Positions 9,075 to 18,273 of a stretch of 64,000 bases of DNA are shown one piece after another; position 1 is the first letter of the stretch; each line of letters opens with the position of its first letter. Both the position numbers and the translations under genes were made by a program. The DNA lies in NCBI RefSeq assembly GCF_002531725.1, contig NZ_NWSQ01000019.1:62001-126000 (forward strand), given 5' to 3'. Under the pieces are notes generated by a model that saw only the letters and a program-made list of their open reading frames with translations, ran no database searches and had not been told where the DNA came from. This DNA comes from Rhizobium sp. L43. GTDB lineage: Bacteria > Pseudomonadota > Alphaproteobacteria > Rhizobiales > Rhizobiaceae.

Positions 9075-11057
9075 TTAATTCGATGGAGAAGCGGAAGACG
9101 TGCGACCAGCCTTCGGCTGAGAACTTGCAGTTCGTTCGGATTGCCCGGCATGCGGCGGTACCAGGAAGTCGAGGAGACCGTCGCCCCGCAGGTCAGCGGT
9201 TCTCCTTTCCAGAATGTCACCAATCAGGGTCGTCAGAAATTCCGCTGTCATATGGTTCCAGTCTGTGATGAACGGAACACCCCTGCTGCTGGTAAGGCAT
9301 TTCTCCTTGTCGTAATCGCAGTGAAGCTTAACGATATCGACGTAGGTGAACGCAAGATCGGATGGGAACAATGGCAGTTGCGCCAAAGGCTGGTTGGCCG
9401 GCGGATAGCTCGCTTCCCGCAGGCAGATGGAGGCATCGGATTTTCTTTGAAACATCAGCCCCAGGCACGAGTGCGATTCATCGAGCTGGAAATAATTTCC
9501 GAAAACGAAAATGCGCGCGTTATCCGAGTGGCTTTTCATCCAGGAAAGAAGCTCGAACCGGAAGGGGTTGACGGTGTACTCAAAGGGCCGAAGGCTGGTG
9601 AGGAAGATCGCTTTCGTTCGGCTGAGCAATGATTTGTCGTTGATATATTTTTCAAAGGGAATGCAGTATTTATCGTAAATGCTGGCGCGAGAGGGGGCCT
9701 TAACAATATCGTTCTTGATCTCGACCATGCAGTTCAAGTAGCTGAGTGCCACGATTTGATATCGGTCGGCATCGATGTAATTTTTCAGCGCGATTGACCA
9801 GTTTCTCGCGTGCGAGTCCCCGATGATGAAGATAATCGGTTTCCCGGCTTGAATGTTGTCGTTCAGGCTTAGAAAAGTGCTTTCGAGCCGTGCTTCGTTC
9901 GCCTGCGCCAGAGGTGAATAGACTTCATCCAGCCTGTGAGGAAAACCGGCCATAGTGATTGCCGACAGGACAGCAGCCGCGATGGTAACAACGGATGAGC
10001 TCAGGGTGATCCAGAGAGCGCGGCTTCTCCTGGTGTGGCGAAAGGGCTTTTCGATGACGACGAAGCTGACGACCGCGACCAGGACCGTCACGACGACGGC
10101 AAGAAACTTATCGCTGTTGTCGAAATTCAAGCTTGTCAACCGCCAGAAGGCGAAGACCGGATAATGCCACAAATATAAGGAGTAGGACACCAATCCGGTG
10201 AGCGCCGCGGGCCGAGACGCCAACAGGCGTCCGGCTGCGTTCTGCTGACTTGCGAATGCGAGCACCAGACAGGTCCCGATGACTGGGATCAAAGTCAACC
10301 GGCCAGGATGAACCGTATCCTTTCCAAACAGGATGAGCGAACCAAGAACGAGGATAAGCCCGGCCGCCGCGAGCAACGGCTGAGGGCGGGTTCGTCCACG
10401 CTTGACCTCGTGATAGGCGAGAAGTGTTCCGGCCAGCAGTTCCCAGGCCCGGGTAAATGGCGAGTAGAAGGCCTGTTGCGGGTCATGCCGCACCGTGACG
10501 ATACACCATACAAAGCTTAAGGCTGCCGCGAGCAACACACAGGGCAAAAACCTTGATTTCAGGTATCGGCGCACGAGGAGCAATAAGACCGGAAAGCCGA
10601 TATAAAATTGCTCTTCGACGCTCAACGACCAGGTGTGAAGAAAAGGTTTGAGAAGGGTATTGGGCTCCCCGTACTGAGCCGCAGTAGAATAAAAATAGAT
10701 ATTCGATCCAAACAGGAGCGCCGACCCTATGGAGTTCGCGTAGTCTGTGAGTTCCAGTGGTAACAAAAAATAATAGGCGAGGGGAATTGTCGCGAAAATG
10801 ACTGCGAACAACGCCGGCAGAATTCTCCGCGCGCGCCGGGCATAGAATTTAAGAAAATCGATACGCCCCGTTGCTTCGATTTCCGTCAGCAAAATTTGCG
10901 AAATCAGGAAGCCGCTGATCACGAAAAATACATCGACGCCAATGTATCCACCAGAAAGCAACGTGTGGCCGGCAACCGTGAACTCGGCGTGGTAGAGAAT
11001 AACGGCGATCACCGATATGGCCCGTAAGCCATCAATCTCTGGTCGGTAAACCTTCAA
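9075..11057 (-). CDS. Acyltransferase 3 (OafA/YrhL) family protein with C-terminal SGNH domain
   Basis: Protein of 660 residues. It begins MKVYRPEIDGLRAISVIAVI, the hallmark of membrane acyltransferase family 3. About ten membrane spans follow to about residue 380, with the FFVISGFLI and HTWSLSVEEQFY motifs. A periplasmic SGNH hydrolase-like domain has GDSHARNW as its block I Ser and DWNH as the Asp/His pair near residue 610. Such proteins move acetyl groups across the inner membrane onto surface glycans. The last 25 residues are low-complexity and run to the remnant at 9023-9055. The neighbouring esterases suggest an acetylation/deacetylation pair. Confidence 0.88.
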   Translation of the reverse strand: MKVYRPEIDGLRAISVIAVILYHAEFTVAGHTLLSGGYIGVDVFFVISGFLISQILLTEIEATGRIDFLKFYARRARRILPALFAVIFATIPLAYYFLLPLELTDYANSIGSALLFGSNIYFYSTAAQYGEPNTLLKPFLHTWSLSVEEQFYIGFPVLLLLVRRYLKSRFLPCVLLAAALSFVWCIVTVRHDPQQAFYSPFTRAWELLAGTLLAYHEVKRGRTRPQPLLAAAGLILVLGSLILFGKDTVHPGRLTLIPVIGTCLVLAFASQQNAAGRLLASRPAALTGLVSYSLYLWHYPVFAFWRLTSLNFDNSDKFLAVVVTVLVAVVSFVVIEKPFRHTRRSRALWITLSSSVVTIAAAVLSAITMAGFPHRLDEVYSPLAQANEARLESTFLSLNDNIQAGKPIIFIIGDSHARNWSIALKNYIDADRYQIVALSYLNCMVEIKNDIVKAPSRASIYDKYCIPFEKYINDKSLLSRTKAIFLTSLRPFEYTVNPFRFELLSWMKSHSDNARIFVFGNYFQLDESHSCLGLMFQRKSDASICLREASYPPANQPLAQLPLFPSDLAFTYVDIVKLHCDYDKEKCLTSSRGVPFITDWNHMTAEFLTTLIGDILERRTADLRGDGLLDFLVPPHAGQSERTASSQPKAGRTSSASPSN

Positions 11058-11481
11058 TGGTAGCGCCTGCCTTCGCTATCGAGAGCGTCACTTTGGTCGC
11101 GCGCAAGAGTGGCGCTTTGGGGCTCCCTAACACAGAGATGCTGCGCCCGTCGATCCAAATGATCAGGGCAGCGAAAGGAATAGCCGGTGCTCCGCTCCCA
11201 CATTGTCCTCGCAGCGCCAATCTGTGATCGCCTTCCCACGCGCAACGCGGCTTTCTTCATGTTGCCGCACGCGGGATTACTGGCAGGCGCGATCTCTCAC
11301 CCAACTGGATGATTGCAATCGCTGGTCCGGGCTATAGTTGAAGCAGCGACGGGGCTCGATCTTCACGACGACCTCTTTTCAAAAGATCATGCCCGAGCAA
11401 GCAAATGTGGCTGGTGTCAAGGAACCTTCGTGGCTGGACCAGCCCCGATTAGTCATCGGATGATGATTAAAGGTCACGACC
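11058..11481. other. Divergent intergenic region
   Basis: The region lies between the acyltransferase and the first esterase gene, which diverge, so promoters for both are expected here. I see no gene. The last 48 bases (from 11434) belong to the tandem duplication that repeats at 12711. Confidence 0.5.
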
Positions 11482-12420
11482 ATGCGCAAAACGCTGGCAG
11501 TCGGCGCGGCCGCCTTGATCACCATGTACTTTCTCGGCGGCACGAGCGCGAGACATGAGATCTTTCCGTGGCCACAACTTTCCGCGCTGAAGAAAATGGT
11601 GGGCGGAGAGAAGGCAGCGGCGCCAAGCCGATATACTTTCGACGATAAGGGGCGGCTCATCGGGGATGAAACGAAAACGGCTGTGACCTGCCCGGCTCAA
11701 ACGGATCGAACTTCTGTCTTGCTCATTCTTGGCCAATCGAACGCGGCCAATGATGGGGGACAACGACACCGGTCGAATTATGGTCTTAGCGTCGTCAACG
11801 CCTTTGACAAACGGTGCTTCATCGCCGCGTCGCCACTTCTTGGATCGACCGATACCAAGGGAGAGTACTGGACGCTGCTTGGCAATTCTTTGATTGCATC
11901 GGGACAGTATGACAGCGTCGTCCTCGCGCCTCTCGCCTATTCCGGATCGGAGGTCGCACGCTGGGCAAAAGGCGGTGACCTCAATCCAGTGCTGGTCGAT
12001 ACAGTCAAACAGCTTCAGGAGTCCGGTTATCGGATAACGGGCGTCCTCTGGGTGCAAGGAGAGGCGGACCTCGTTCTGGGCACCACTGCGCAGGCCTACC
12101 AGGACCATTTCATGTCGATGGTCGACACATTGCGTCAGAACGGCGTCGAAGCGCCCGTTTACATTTCGATCGCATCGAAATGCCTGGAACCGAGCAACGG
12201 CGGCTTCAAGGAGCATATTCCAGACAATGCGGTCGTGCGGGCGCAACTGGCCCTGTCAAAAAGCGGCCACGGTATCCGAGAGGGCGTCAATTCCGACACG
12301 CTGCTCGATGGAGACGACCGCTACGACGATTGCCATATCGGCGGCTCAGGCGCGGAGAAACTGTCGCAGGCCTGGCTGAACCTTCTGCGCGGCGATCACG
12401 GCCCGGAAGCCTCGAGATAG
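11482..12420 (+). CDS. SASA-type (sialate O-acetylesterase-like) carbohydrate esterase, copy 1
   Basis: Protein of 312 residues with an N-terminal signal anchor (about residues 4-20), so probably exported. The SGNH/SASA nucleophile motif ILGQSNAAND has Ser86 as the likely nucleophile, and the C-terminal DDCHIGG near residue 287 supplies the Asp/His pair. WVQGEADL is the family's central block. The family removes acetyl groups from sugars. The acyltransferase 3 gene 400 bases upstream supports a role in tuning acetylation of a surface or exported glycan. The tandem copy at 12775 is about 90 percent identical by eye. Confidence 0.75.
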   Translation: MRKTLAVGAAALITMYFLGGTSARHEIFPWPQLSALKKMVGGEKAAAPSRYTFDDKGRLIGDETKTAVTCPAQTDRTSVLLILGQSNAANDGGQRHRSNYGLSVVNAFDKRCFIAASPLLGSTDTKGEYWTLLGNSLIASGQYDSVVLAPLAYSGSEVARWAKGGDLNPVLVDTVKQLQESGYRITGVLWVQGEADLVLGTTAQAYQDHFMSMVDTLRQNGVEAPVYISIASKCLEPSNGGFKEHIPDNAVVRAQLALSKSGHGIREGVNSDTLLDGDDRYDDCHIGGSGAEKLSQAWLNLLRGDHGPEASR

Positions 12421-12774
12421 TCTTGCCTGAACCGGTTTTCGCAGCTTCGCACGCTTCGGCCCCCGTTCGCTATTCGGCACCCTATCGCTTGTCATTGATG
12501 TCACCTCGCTCTCCGACGGGGGGACGGTGGCGAAGATGACGTCGTCCGGCGCCAATCTATCCGCCAGCAGACGCGGATGACTGAAAAGAAAGCGAGGACC
12601 CGGCCTGCTGACCCCGGCCGCGATTGCCGTCGGATCAACCGCTGATGACGTCAACCCTCCGATGAATGACGTCAATATCGAGTGATGCTTGGGTTACCCC
12701 TATTGCATAACTGGACCGGCCTTGATTAGTCCAATAGGCTCCATGCTATCGGGTGATGAGTAAAGGGTAACGAG
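12421..12774. other. Spacer between tandem esterase genes
   Basis: No gene. The first 240 bases are the 3' flank that recurs after copy 2. About 50 unique bases (12662-12710) follow, then the repeated leader of copy 2. Confidence 0.6.
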
Positions 12775-13713
12775 ATGCGTAAGACGCTAACAGTCGGCGG
12801 GGCCGCCTTAATCGCGATATACTTCGTCGGCGGCATGAGCGCGAGACATGAGATCTTTCCGTGGCCACAACTTTCCGCGCTGAGGAAAACGGTTGTTGGA
12901 GAGAAGCCGGCGGCCCCAAGCCGATATAGTTTCGACGACAAGGAACGCCTCATCGGGGATGAATCAAAAACCTCTGTGACCTGCCCCACTCAAACCGATC
13001 GAACGGCTGTCTTGCTCATTCTTGGCCAATCGAACGCGGCCAACGACGGTGGACAACGACACAGGTCGAATTATGGCGCTCGCGTCGTCAACGCCTTTGA
13101 CAAACGGTGCTTCGTCGCAGCGTCGCCACTTCTTGGATCGACCGATACCAAGGGAGAATACTGGACGCTCCTTGCGAACAATTTGATTGCCTCGGGACAG
13201 TATGACAGCGTCGTCCTCGCGCCTCTCGCTTATTCCGGATCTGAGATCGCACGGTGGGCGCCCGGTGGCGACATCAATCCTGTGCTGGTCGATACAATGA
13301 AACAGCTTCAGGATTCCAACTATCGAATAACGAGCGTGCTCTGGGTGCAAGGAGAGGCGGACCTCGTTCTGGGCACCACTGCGGAGGCCTATCAGCAACG
13401 TTTCATGTCGATGGTTGACACGCTGCGTCAGCACGGCGTCGAGGCACCCGTTTACATTTCTACCGCATCGAAATGCCTGGAGCCGAGCAACGGCGGCTTT
13501 AAGGAGCATATTCCAGACAATCCAATTGTACGGGCGCAGCTGGCCCTGTCAAAAAGCGGCCATGGTATCCGAGAGGGAGTAAATTCTGACGCGTTGCTCG
13601 ATGGGGATGACCGCTACGACGATTGCCATATCGGCGGCTCAGGCGCGGAGAAACTGTCGCGGGCCTGGCTGAACCTTCTGCGCGGGGGTAGCCGCCTGGA
13701 AGCCTCGCGATAG
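12775..13713 (+). CDS. SASA-type carbohydrate esterase, copy 2
   Basis: Tandem paralogue of the gene at 11482 with the same length (312 residues). It keeps ILGQSNAAND, WVQGEADLVLG and DDCHIGG, so catalysis should be intact. Differences are scattered substitutions, for example TSTASK-region changes and WAPGGDI in place of WAKGGDL, as expected when selection holds both copies. The start ATG follows GGGTAACGAG. Confidence 0.75.
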   Translation: MRKTLTVGGAALIAIYFVGGMSARHEIFPWPQLSALRKTVVGEKPAAPSRYSFDDKERLIGDESKTSVTCPTQTDRTAVLLILGQSNAANDGGQRHRSNYGARVVNAFDKRCFVAASPLLGSTDTKGEYWTLLANNLIASGQYDSVVLAPLAYSGSEIARWAPGGDINPVLVDTMKQLQDSNYRITSVLWVQGEADLVLGTTAEAYQQRFMSMVDTLRQHGVEAPVYISTASKCLEPSNGGFKEHIPDNPIVRAQLALSKSGHGIREGVNSDALLDGDDRYDDCHIGGSGAEKLSRAWLNLLRGGSRLEASR

Positions 13714-13945
13714 TCTTCGCTGAACCGGTTTCGCACCTTCGCACGCTTCGGCCCCATCCGCTATTCGGCACCTTATCGCTTGTCATTGGTGTCACCTCGC
13801 TCTCCGACGGGGGTGGACGGTGGCGAAGATGACGTCGTCCGGCGCGCCAATCTATCCGCCAGCAAACGCGGATGACTGAAAAGAAAGCGAGAACCCGGCC
13901 TGCTGACCTCGGCAGCGATTGCCGTCGGATCAACCGCTGATGACG

Positions 13946-14746
13946 TCAACCCTCCGGAGGCGACACAAACCGGCCGGCATCGAATGGTCCTGCGGCGGCG
14001 ACCGGAATGACAGCCTCACCCGAAGTCGCAACCTTCGCCTGACGATGAACCGTGCGGGGCGAGACGCGAGGCGCGCTCAACCCGATCGCCTCGCCCGGAG
14101 AATGCAGCGCCCATTTCATCAGCGCCGCCTCGGAGGTCGATCCCAAGAAGCCCGCTTCTTCCCAGGATGCAGTCATCGGCAGCGAGGCGATCATATCTGC
14201 GCCCCGCTCGGAGCTTTCCTGTGCAGCTGCGAGGGGATGGAAACGGGCGTGGGCCGGCAATGCCGGCGGCCGTCGTTCCGGAAGCGCCTCGATCGGTGTG
14301 GCCGGAGAGCGATAGGCGGAGACGATATGGATATATCCTTGCCGCCGCTGCGCTTATACACCTCCCAGACCAGGTCGAGCAGCCGCGGATCCATCCGGGT
14401 CGGCTCGTTCCGTGGCCAGTCGCGCAGAAACCGATTGATCTGGGCAAGACCCTTCGGATCGAACTTTCCATCCCGCTTGTAGGTAATCGTCGCCCTCTCG
14501 CCCGTATGGGTAAAGAACAGCTTCAGCGCCCGATCTTCCGCCGAGGCAAATGATGCGGAGCCGACAAGTGCCGGCAGCGCAAACAGAGCCGGCAGAATGG
14601 TCTGCGCTGCGAAGCGTTCCGCACGCGAGAGGAGCCTGGCAATTCCGCTCAAGGCTGCGCCCGATAATCCTTGCACTGGATACTTCAACACGAACAATCC
14701 CGCCCACACCAAACATTCGACGACGTGCGGGGACTTCCGCATCCAT
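13946..14746 (-). pseudogene. Decayed DUF882 peptidase copy
   Basis: Nearly identical to parts of the gene at 6997-8436. The front matches from the start (ATG 14746) to SAYRSP, and the tail matches from LPAHARF to SPPEG. Between them about 220 codons are missing, including the His170/Asp177/His212 zinc residues. There is also a one-base insertion about 15 bases after the start and a one-base loss near 14330 (AAGGATATATCC where the intact gene has AAGGACTACATCC). No functional peptidase can be made. Confidence 0.85.
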
Positions 14747-14958
14747 CAGGCTGCGTAGAGCCAGATTATGGTCAAACGAGCGGATGTGTAAGCTTGGCGA
14801 ATTGAGGATGCGGCCCATCCGAGGCGCAATCGCAACCGGCGTCCGCGAGTAGCTACTAACCGCCAGCCTCGCTGATCGGTATAGGCGCGACGTTTGCACA
14901 GAAATGCGCACCCCGGTCGGAACTGGAAAAGTTCGCTGAACAAATTCTAAGCATGCCT
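14747..14958. other. Short intergenic region
   Basis: The first 45 bases resemble the upstream flank of the intact DUF882 gene (ATTATGGTCAA, AGCGGATG), so the duplication extended past the start codon. Nothing else is recognised. Confidence 0.4.
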
Positions 14959-15285
14959 TCAGAAGTGCGAGGGATCCTCATAGCCTTCCAACTCAGGGCA
15001 TCCCCTGATGTTGCCGAAACCGATCGTTCGCCGGTCGCCTGATTCATCCAGACCTCTGAGCATGATGATATTCTCATCCTGCTGTATAATCTCGCTGCGA
15101 TAGATGCCGGCCCGAAGCGCCCGGTTTCTCGCCCGGCTTATATTGCATTGCCCGGGCGGTGGAGTGACGTGCCAGTATCTCGTGCCTTGCCCATCCGACT
15201 GCCATCCGCCGGAAGCGGCAAATCCCGACGGGCTGGATAGCAGTATGCCAGACGCCAATATCACGCTGCCTAGAACCAGTTTCAT
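14959..15285 (-). CDS. Exported hypothetical protein
   Basis: Protein of 108 residues. The ATG at 15285 follows GGAG and begins a clear Sec signal peptide, MKLVLGSVILASGILLSSPS, probably cleaved after GFAA. Two cysteines in the mature part (GQCNIS and RGCPEL) could form a disulphide. No family recognised. It lies downstream of leuS on the same strand, but 336 bases away. Confidence 0.6.
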   Translation of the reverse strand: MKLVLGSVILASGILLSSPSGFAASGGWQSDGQGTRYWHVTPPPGQCNISRARNRALRAGIYRSEIIQQDENIIMLRGLDESGDRRTIGFGNIRGCPELEGYEDPSHF

Positions 15286-15621
15286 GTCATCTCCGTAAGC
15301 CGGCGTTTCAGAGCCCGTCACCATTCTGCCTGTCGCTGTTGCAGCCGATCCTTGATATGTTCCGTGGCGGTTTCCAATGGTGTCGCAACGATAAATGGCT
15401 CACGCTAACACTGTGCTAACGCCAACTCTGGCTGCAATTCGTGACATTGAAAACAAAGAGTTTTTCTCGATGACCTCTCAAGGACAGGGGCGAGTATAGA
15501 GTCGATACGGGACGGATTGCTGCCGCACCTCCGATGATGCGTGAAGAAGCTGAGCAGGATCTTCAGATTCCACGCGAAGCCGTGGCCGACAGTCTCGACC
15601 ACGTTCCGGAGCGGCTCGATG
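15286..15621. other. Intergenic region downstream of leuS
   Basis: No gene, RNA or clear terminator found. It may hold the promoter of the exported protein at 14959-15285. Confidence 0.4.
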
Positions 15622-18147
15622 CTATGGCGCAAGCACGAAGTTCACCAGCCGTCCAGGGACAACGATTTCCTTCAGCACCGCCTTGCCCGTCAACCTCGAC
15701 CGAACGTCAGGCTCTTGCGCAGCCAGCCTGACGAGTTCATCAGCGGCGAGCGTCGAGGGAGCCTGAATCCTGCCACGCAGCTTGCCGTTCACCTGAACGA
15801 TAAATTCTCTCACATCATCGTCGGCGAGAGTGGGGTCGTATGTCGGCCAGGGTTCATGCGACAGACTTTCCGGATGCCCCAGTATTCTCCAGAGTTCCTC
15901 GGCAATGTGCGGCGCAAACGGTGCCAGCAGCAGCACGAAGGATTCGACTGCTGACCGTGGCGTGATGTCCAGCCCCGTCAATGCGTTTGACAGCTCCATC
16001 AGCTTTGAGGTCGCCGTGTTGAAACGCAGTGCCTCGATGTCGTTGCCGACAGCCTTGATCGTCTTGTGAAGAACGCGCGCGATCTCCGGGGACGGCTTCG
16101 CATCGATAATTTTGCTCGACACCATGCCATCCTCTCCAATGGCGATCCGCCATACGCGATGGAGGAAGCGGCTGACCCCTGATACACCGGACATTTGCCA
16201 CGGCTTGGCAACGTCCAATGGCCCCATGAAGAGTTCATACAGACGCATGGCGTCGGCGCCGTATCGTTCGACCACCTCGTCAGGATTGACGACATTGAGT
16301 TTCGACTTCGACATCTTCTCGACCTGGCGCTCGACCTCGATTTCTCCGACATACCAGCGACCGTCGCGCTCGGCCGCATCCTCGGGTCGATAGTACCTCC
16401 CGGTCGCATCCTTGTAGCTGAAGGCCAGGATCATTCCCTGGTTAAACAGCTTGCGGAACGGCTCTTTGGACGTCACGACGCCGATGTCGAACAGGACTTT
16501 GTGCCAGAAGCGGGCGTAGAGCAGATGCAGCACCGCGTGCTCGGCTCCTCCCACATAGAGATCGACGGGCAGCCAGTATTTCTCCTTCTCGGGATCGATC
16601 GGCGCGGTCACGTTCCAAGGATCGGCAAAGCGCAGGTAATACCAGCACGATCCCGCCCATTGCGGCATCGTGTTGGTTTCCCGCAGAGCTTCCATGCCGG
16701 ACTTCGGATCGACTGTTCGAACCCAATCGCCCGCCCGTGCCAGCGGCGGCTCCCCGTCCGGCGTTGGCCTGTACTCGGTGAGTTCGGGAGGCAGCAGTGG
16801 CAGGGCATCCTCCGGCAGGGGCACGATACTGCCGTCGGCGGCATAGAGGATAGGAAAGGGTTCTCCCCAGTATCTCTGCCGCGAGAACAGCCAGTCGCGC
16901 AGCTTGTACTCGGTGCGCCCCACACCAACACCTTGCTCGGTCATCCAGGAGATCGCCGCCGTTCTCGCCGTTTTCGTCTCCATTCCATCCATGAATCCGG
17001 AGTTGACCATGACGCCTTCGCCAGTCCACGCAACGGGCGGCACATTGCCGGAGGGGGAGCCAGACGCCGACACGACTTCGACGATCGGCAGCCCGAACTC
17101 CTCAGCGAAATCGCGGTCACGGTCGTCATGGGCGGGAACGGCCATGATTGCGCCGGTGCCGTAGGTCATCACTACGTAGTCAGCGACCCATACCGGAACC
17201 CGCGAACCATTCGCCGGGTTGATCGCATAGGCTCCGGTGAATACGCCGCTTTTCCATTGGGCTTGCGACTTCTCTATTGCGCTCATTGCCGCCGCGCGGG
17301 TGCGGTAGGCGTCGACCTCTCCGCGTTGGCCGGCGGAAGCGATGGCATCGATGGCAGGGTGCTCAGGGGAGAGGACGATGAACGTGGCGCCGAAGATCGT
17401 TTCCGGACGCGTGGTGTAAACTGTCAGGGAACTCCCGCTACCCTCGACATCGAAAGTCACTTCAGCGCCTTCCGATCTGCCGATCCAGTTGCGCTGCATC
17501 GCCTTGATACCATCAGGCCAGTCCAGCTCGTCCAGATCCGTAAGCAGGCGGTCGGCATAGGCGGTGATTTTCAGCATCCACTGACGCATCGTGCGACGTT
17601 CCACCGGGTCTCCGGTTTCCACGTAGCGGCCGTCCTTCACTTCCTCGTTGGCGAGGACCGTACCTTGTGCCGGGCACCAGTTGACGGCAACTTCCGCCTG
17701 GTAGGCCAAGCCGGCCTTATACATTTGCAGGAAGATCCATTGCGTCCATCGTACGAACGCGGGATCGGTGGTCGAAATCTCCCGGCTCCAATCGTAGGAA
17801 AAGCCCAGACGCCGGACCTGCTTCCTGAAATTCGCGATGTTGCTCCGCGTGGTGATCGCTGGGTGGACGCCCGTCCGCACGGCATATCGCTCGGCGGGCA
17901 GCCCGTAGGCATCCCACCCCATCGGATGCAGGACATTGAAGCCCATCATGCGCTTGTACCGAGCCACGACGTCGGTCGCGGTATAGCCTTCCGGATGACC
18001 GACATGCAGGCCGTCGCCGGACGGATAGGGAAACATGTCCAGGACATAATATTTCGGACGGCTTTGGTCGTCCTCGGTCCTGAATGTCTGGTTTTCCTCC
18101 CAGTATCGTTGCCATCGCGGCTCGATCGTCTTGGGGTCATATGGCAT
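15622..18147 (-). CDS. leuS: Leucyl-tRNA synthetase, probably a second, non-housekeeping copy
   Basis: Class Ia synthetase of 841 residues, charging tRNA-Leu with leucine. HIGH box: PYPSGDGLHVGHPEGY. KMSKS box: VEKMSKSKLNVVNPD. The CP1 editing domain is present, with the threonine-rich TTRPETIFGATF and VPAHDDRDRDF. The C-terminal tRNA-binding part ends in VQVNGKLRGRI and a short tail. The start ATG 18147 follows AGAAGGG. The N-terminus (MPYDPKTIEPRWQRYWEEN) and the length differ from the rhizobial housekeeping enzyme as I remember it, so I infer an extra, acquired copy. It sits in a decayed accessory region, not beside core genes, behind a leucine attenuator. Confidence 0.93.
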   Translation of the reverse strand: MPYDPKTIEPRWQRYWEENQTFRTEDDQSRPKYYVLDMFPYPSGDGLHVGHPEGYTATDVVARYKRMMGFNVLHPMGWDAYGLPAERYAVRTGVHPAITTRSNIANFRKQVRRLGFSYDWSREISTTDPAFVRWTQWIFLQMYKAGLAYQAEVAVNWCPAQGTVLANEEVKDGRYVETGDPVERRTMRQWMLKITAYADRLLTDLDELDWPDGIKAMQRNWIGRSEGAEVTFDVEGSGSSLTVYTTRPETIFGATFIVLSPEHPAIDAIASAGQRGEVDAYRTRAAAMSAIEKSQAQWKSGVFTGAYAINPANGSRVPVWVADYVVMTYGTGAIMAVPAHDDRDRDFAEEFGLPIVEVVSASGSPSGNVPPVAWTGEGVMVNSGFMDGMETKTARTAAISWMTEQGVGVGRTEYKLRDWLFSRQRYWGEPFPILYAADGSIVPLPEDALPLLPPELTEYRPTPDGEPPLARAGDWVRTVDPKSGMEALRETNTMPQWAGSCWYYLRFADPWNVTAPIDPEKEKYWLPVDLYVGGAEHAVLHLLYARFWHKVLFDIGVVTSKEPFRKLFNQGMILAFSYKDATGRYYRPEDAAERDGRWYVGEIEVERQVEKMSKSKLNVVNPDEVVERYGADAMRLYELFMGPLDVAKPWQMSGVSGVSRFLHRVWRIAIGEDGMVSSKIIDAKPSPEIARVLHKTIKAVGNDIEALRFNTATSKLMELSNALTGLDITPRSAVESFVLLLAPFAPHIAEELWRILGHPESLSHEPWPTYDPTLADDDVREFIVQVNGKLRGRIQAPSTLAADELVRLAAQEPDVRSRLTGKAVLKEIVVPGRLVNFVLAP

Positions 18148-18195
18148 TGCGAATTCCCTTCTGTCTCGAAATTCCGACCGAAGAGGAATGGCAAC

Positions 18196-18220
18196 AAAAA
18201 ACCCGCCTCTTCGGCGGGTT
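18196..18220 (-). terminator. Attenuator terminator before leuS
   Basis: On the minus strand AACCCGCC (18220-18213) pairs with GGCGGGTT (18207-18200) across a five-base loop and runs into six T. It lies between the leader peptide and leuS and would stop transcription about 50 bases before the leuS start. Confidence 0.85.
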
Positions 18221-18273
18221 GCTGCATCTTTAAAAACGCGAGCGCGTGCTAACCCACCATCGGAATGATGGCG
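18213..18273 (-). promoter_or_regulatory. Alternative RNA hairpins of the leuS attenuator
   Basis: Segment 1 CGCCATC (18273-18267) pairs with segment 2 GATGGTG (18261-18255) around the loop ATTCC, giving 7 bp with one wobble. Segment 2, as GGTGGGTT (18258-18251), can instead pair with segment 3 AACCCGCC (18220-18213), which is the terminator's 5' arm. The Leu codons lie immediately before segment 1. A ribosome stalled there would block 1:2, allow 2:3 and prevent the terminator. Confidence 0.75.

Larger units (their letters stand above)
11434..13956 (+). repeat. Two-copy tandem duplication, unit about 1.23 kb
   Basis: Copy 1 runs from 11434 to about 12661 and copy 2 from 12711 to about 13956. 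Each holds about 50 bases of leader, an esterase gene and about 240 bases of 3' flank, with scattered substitutions and small indels. Both copies end at CAACCCTCCG. In copy 2 this is the stop region of the decayed DUF882 gene; in copy 1 it is followed by about 50 unrelated bases. Confidence 0.8.

Noticed and set aside
9023..9223. 66-codon minus-strand frame upstream of the membrane protein
   Set aside because: Mostly an out-of-frame reading of the acyltransferase 3' end; only the last ten codons are meaningful, as an RHH remnant.
16195..18252. 685-codon plus-strand frame opposite leuS
   Set aside because: Its translation is rich in Arg, His and Gly with no motif. It is the antisense shadow of a real synthetase with catalytic motifs throughout.
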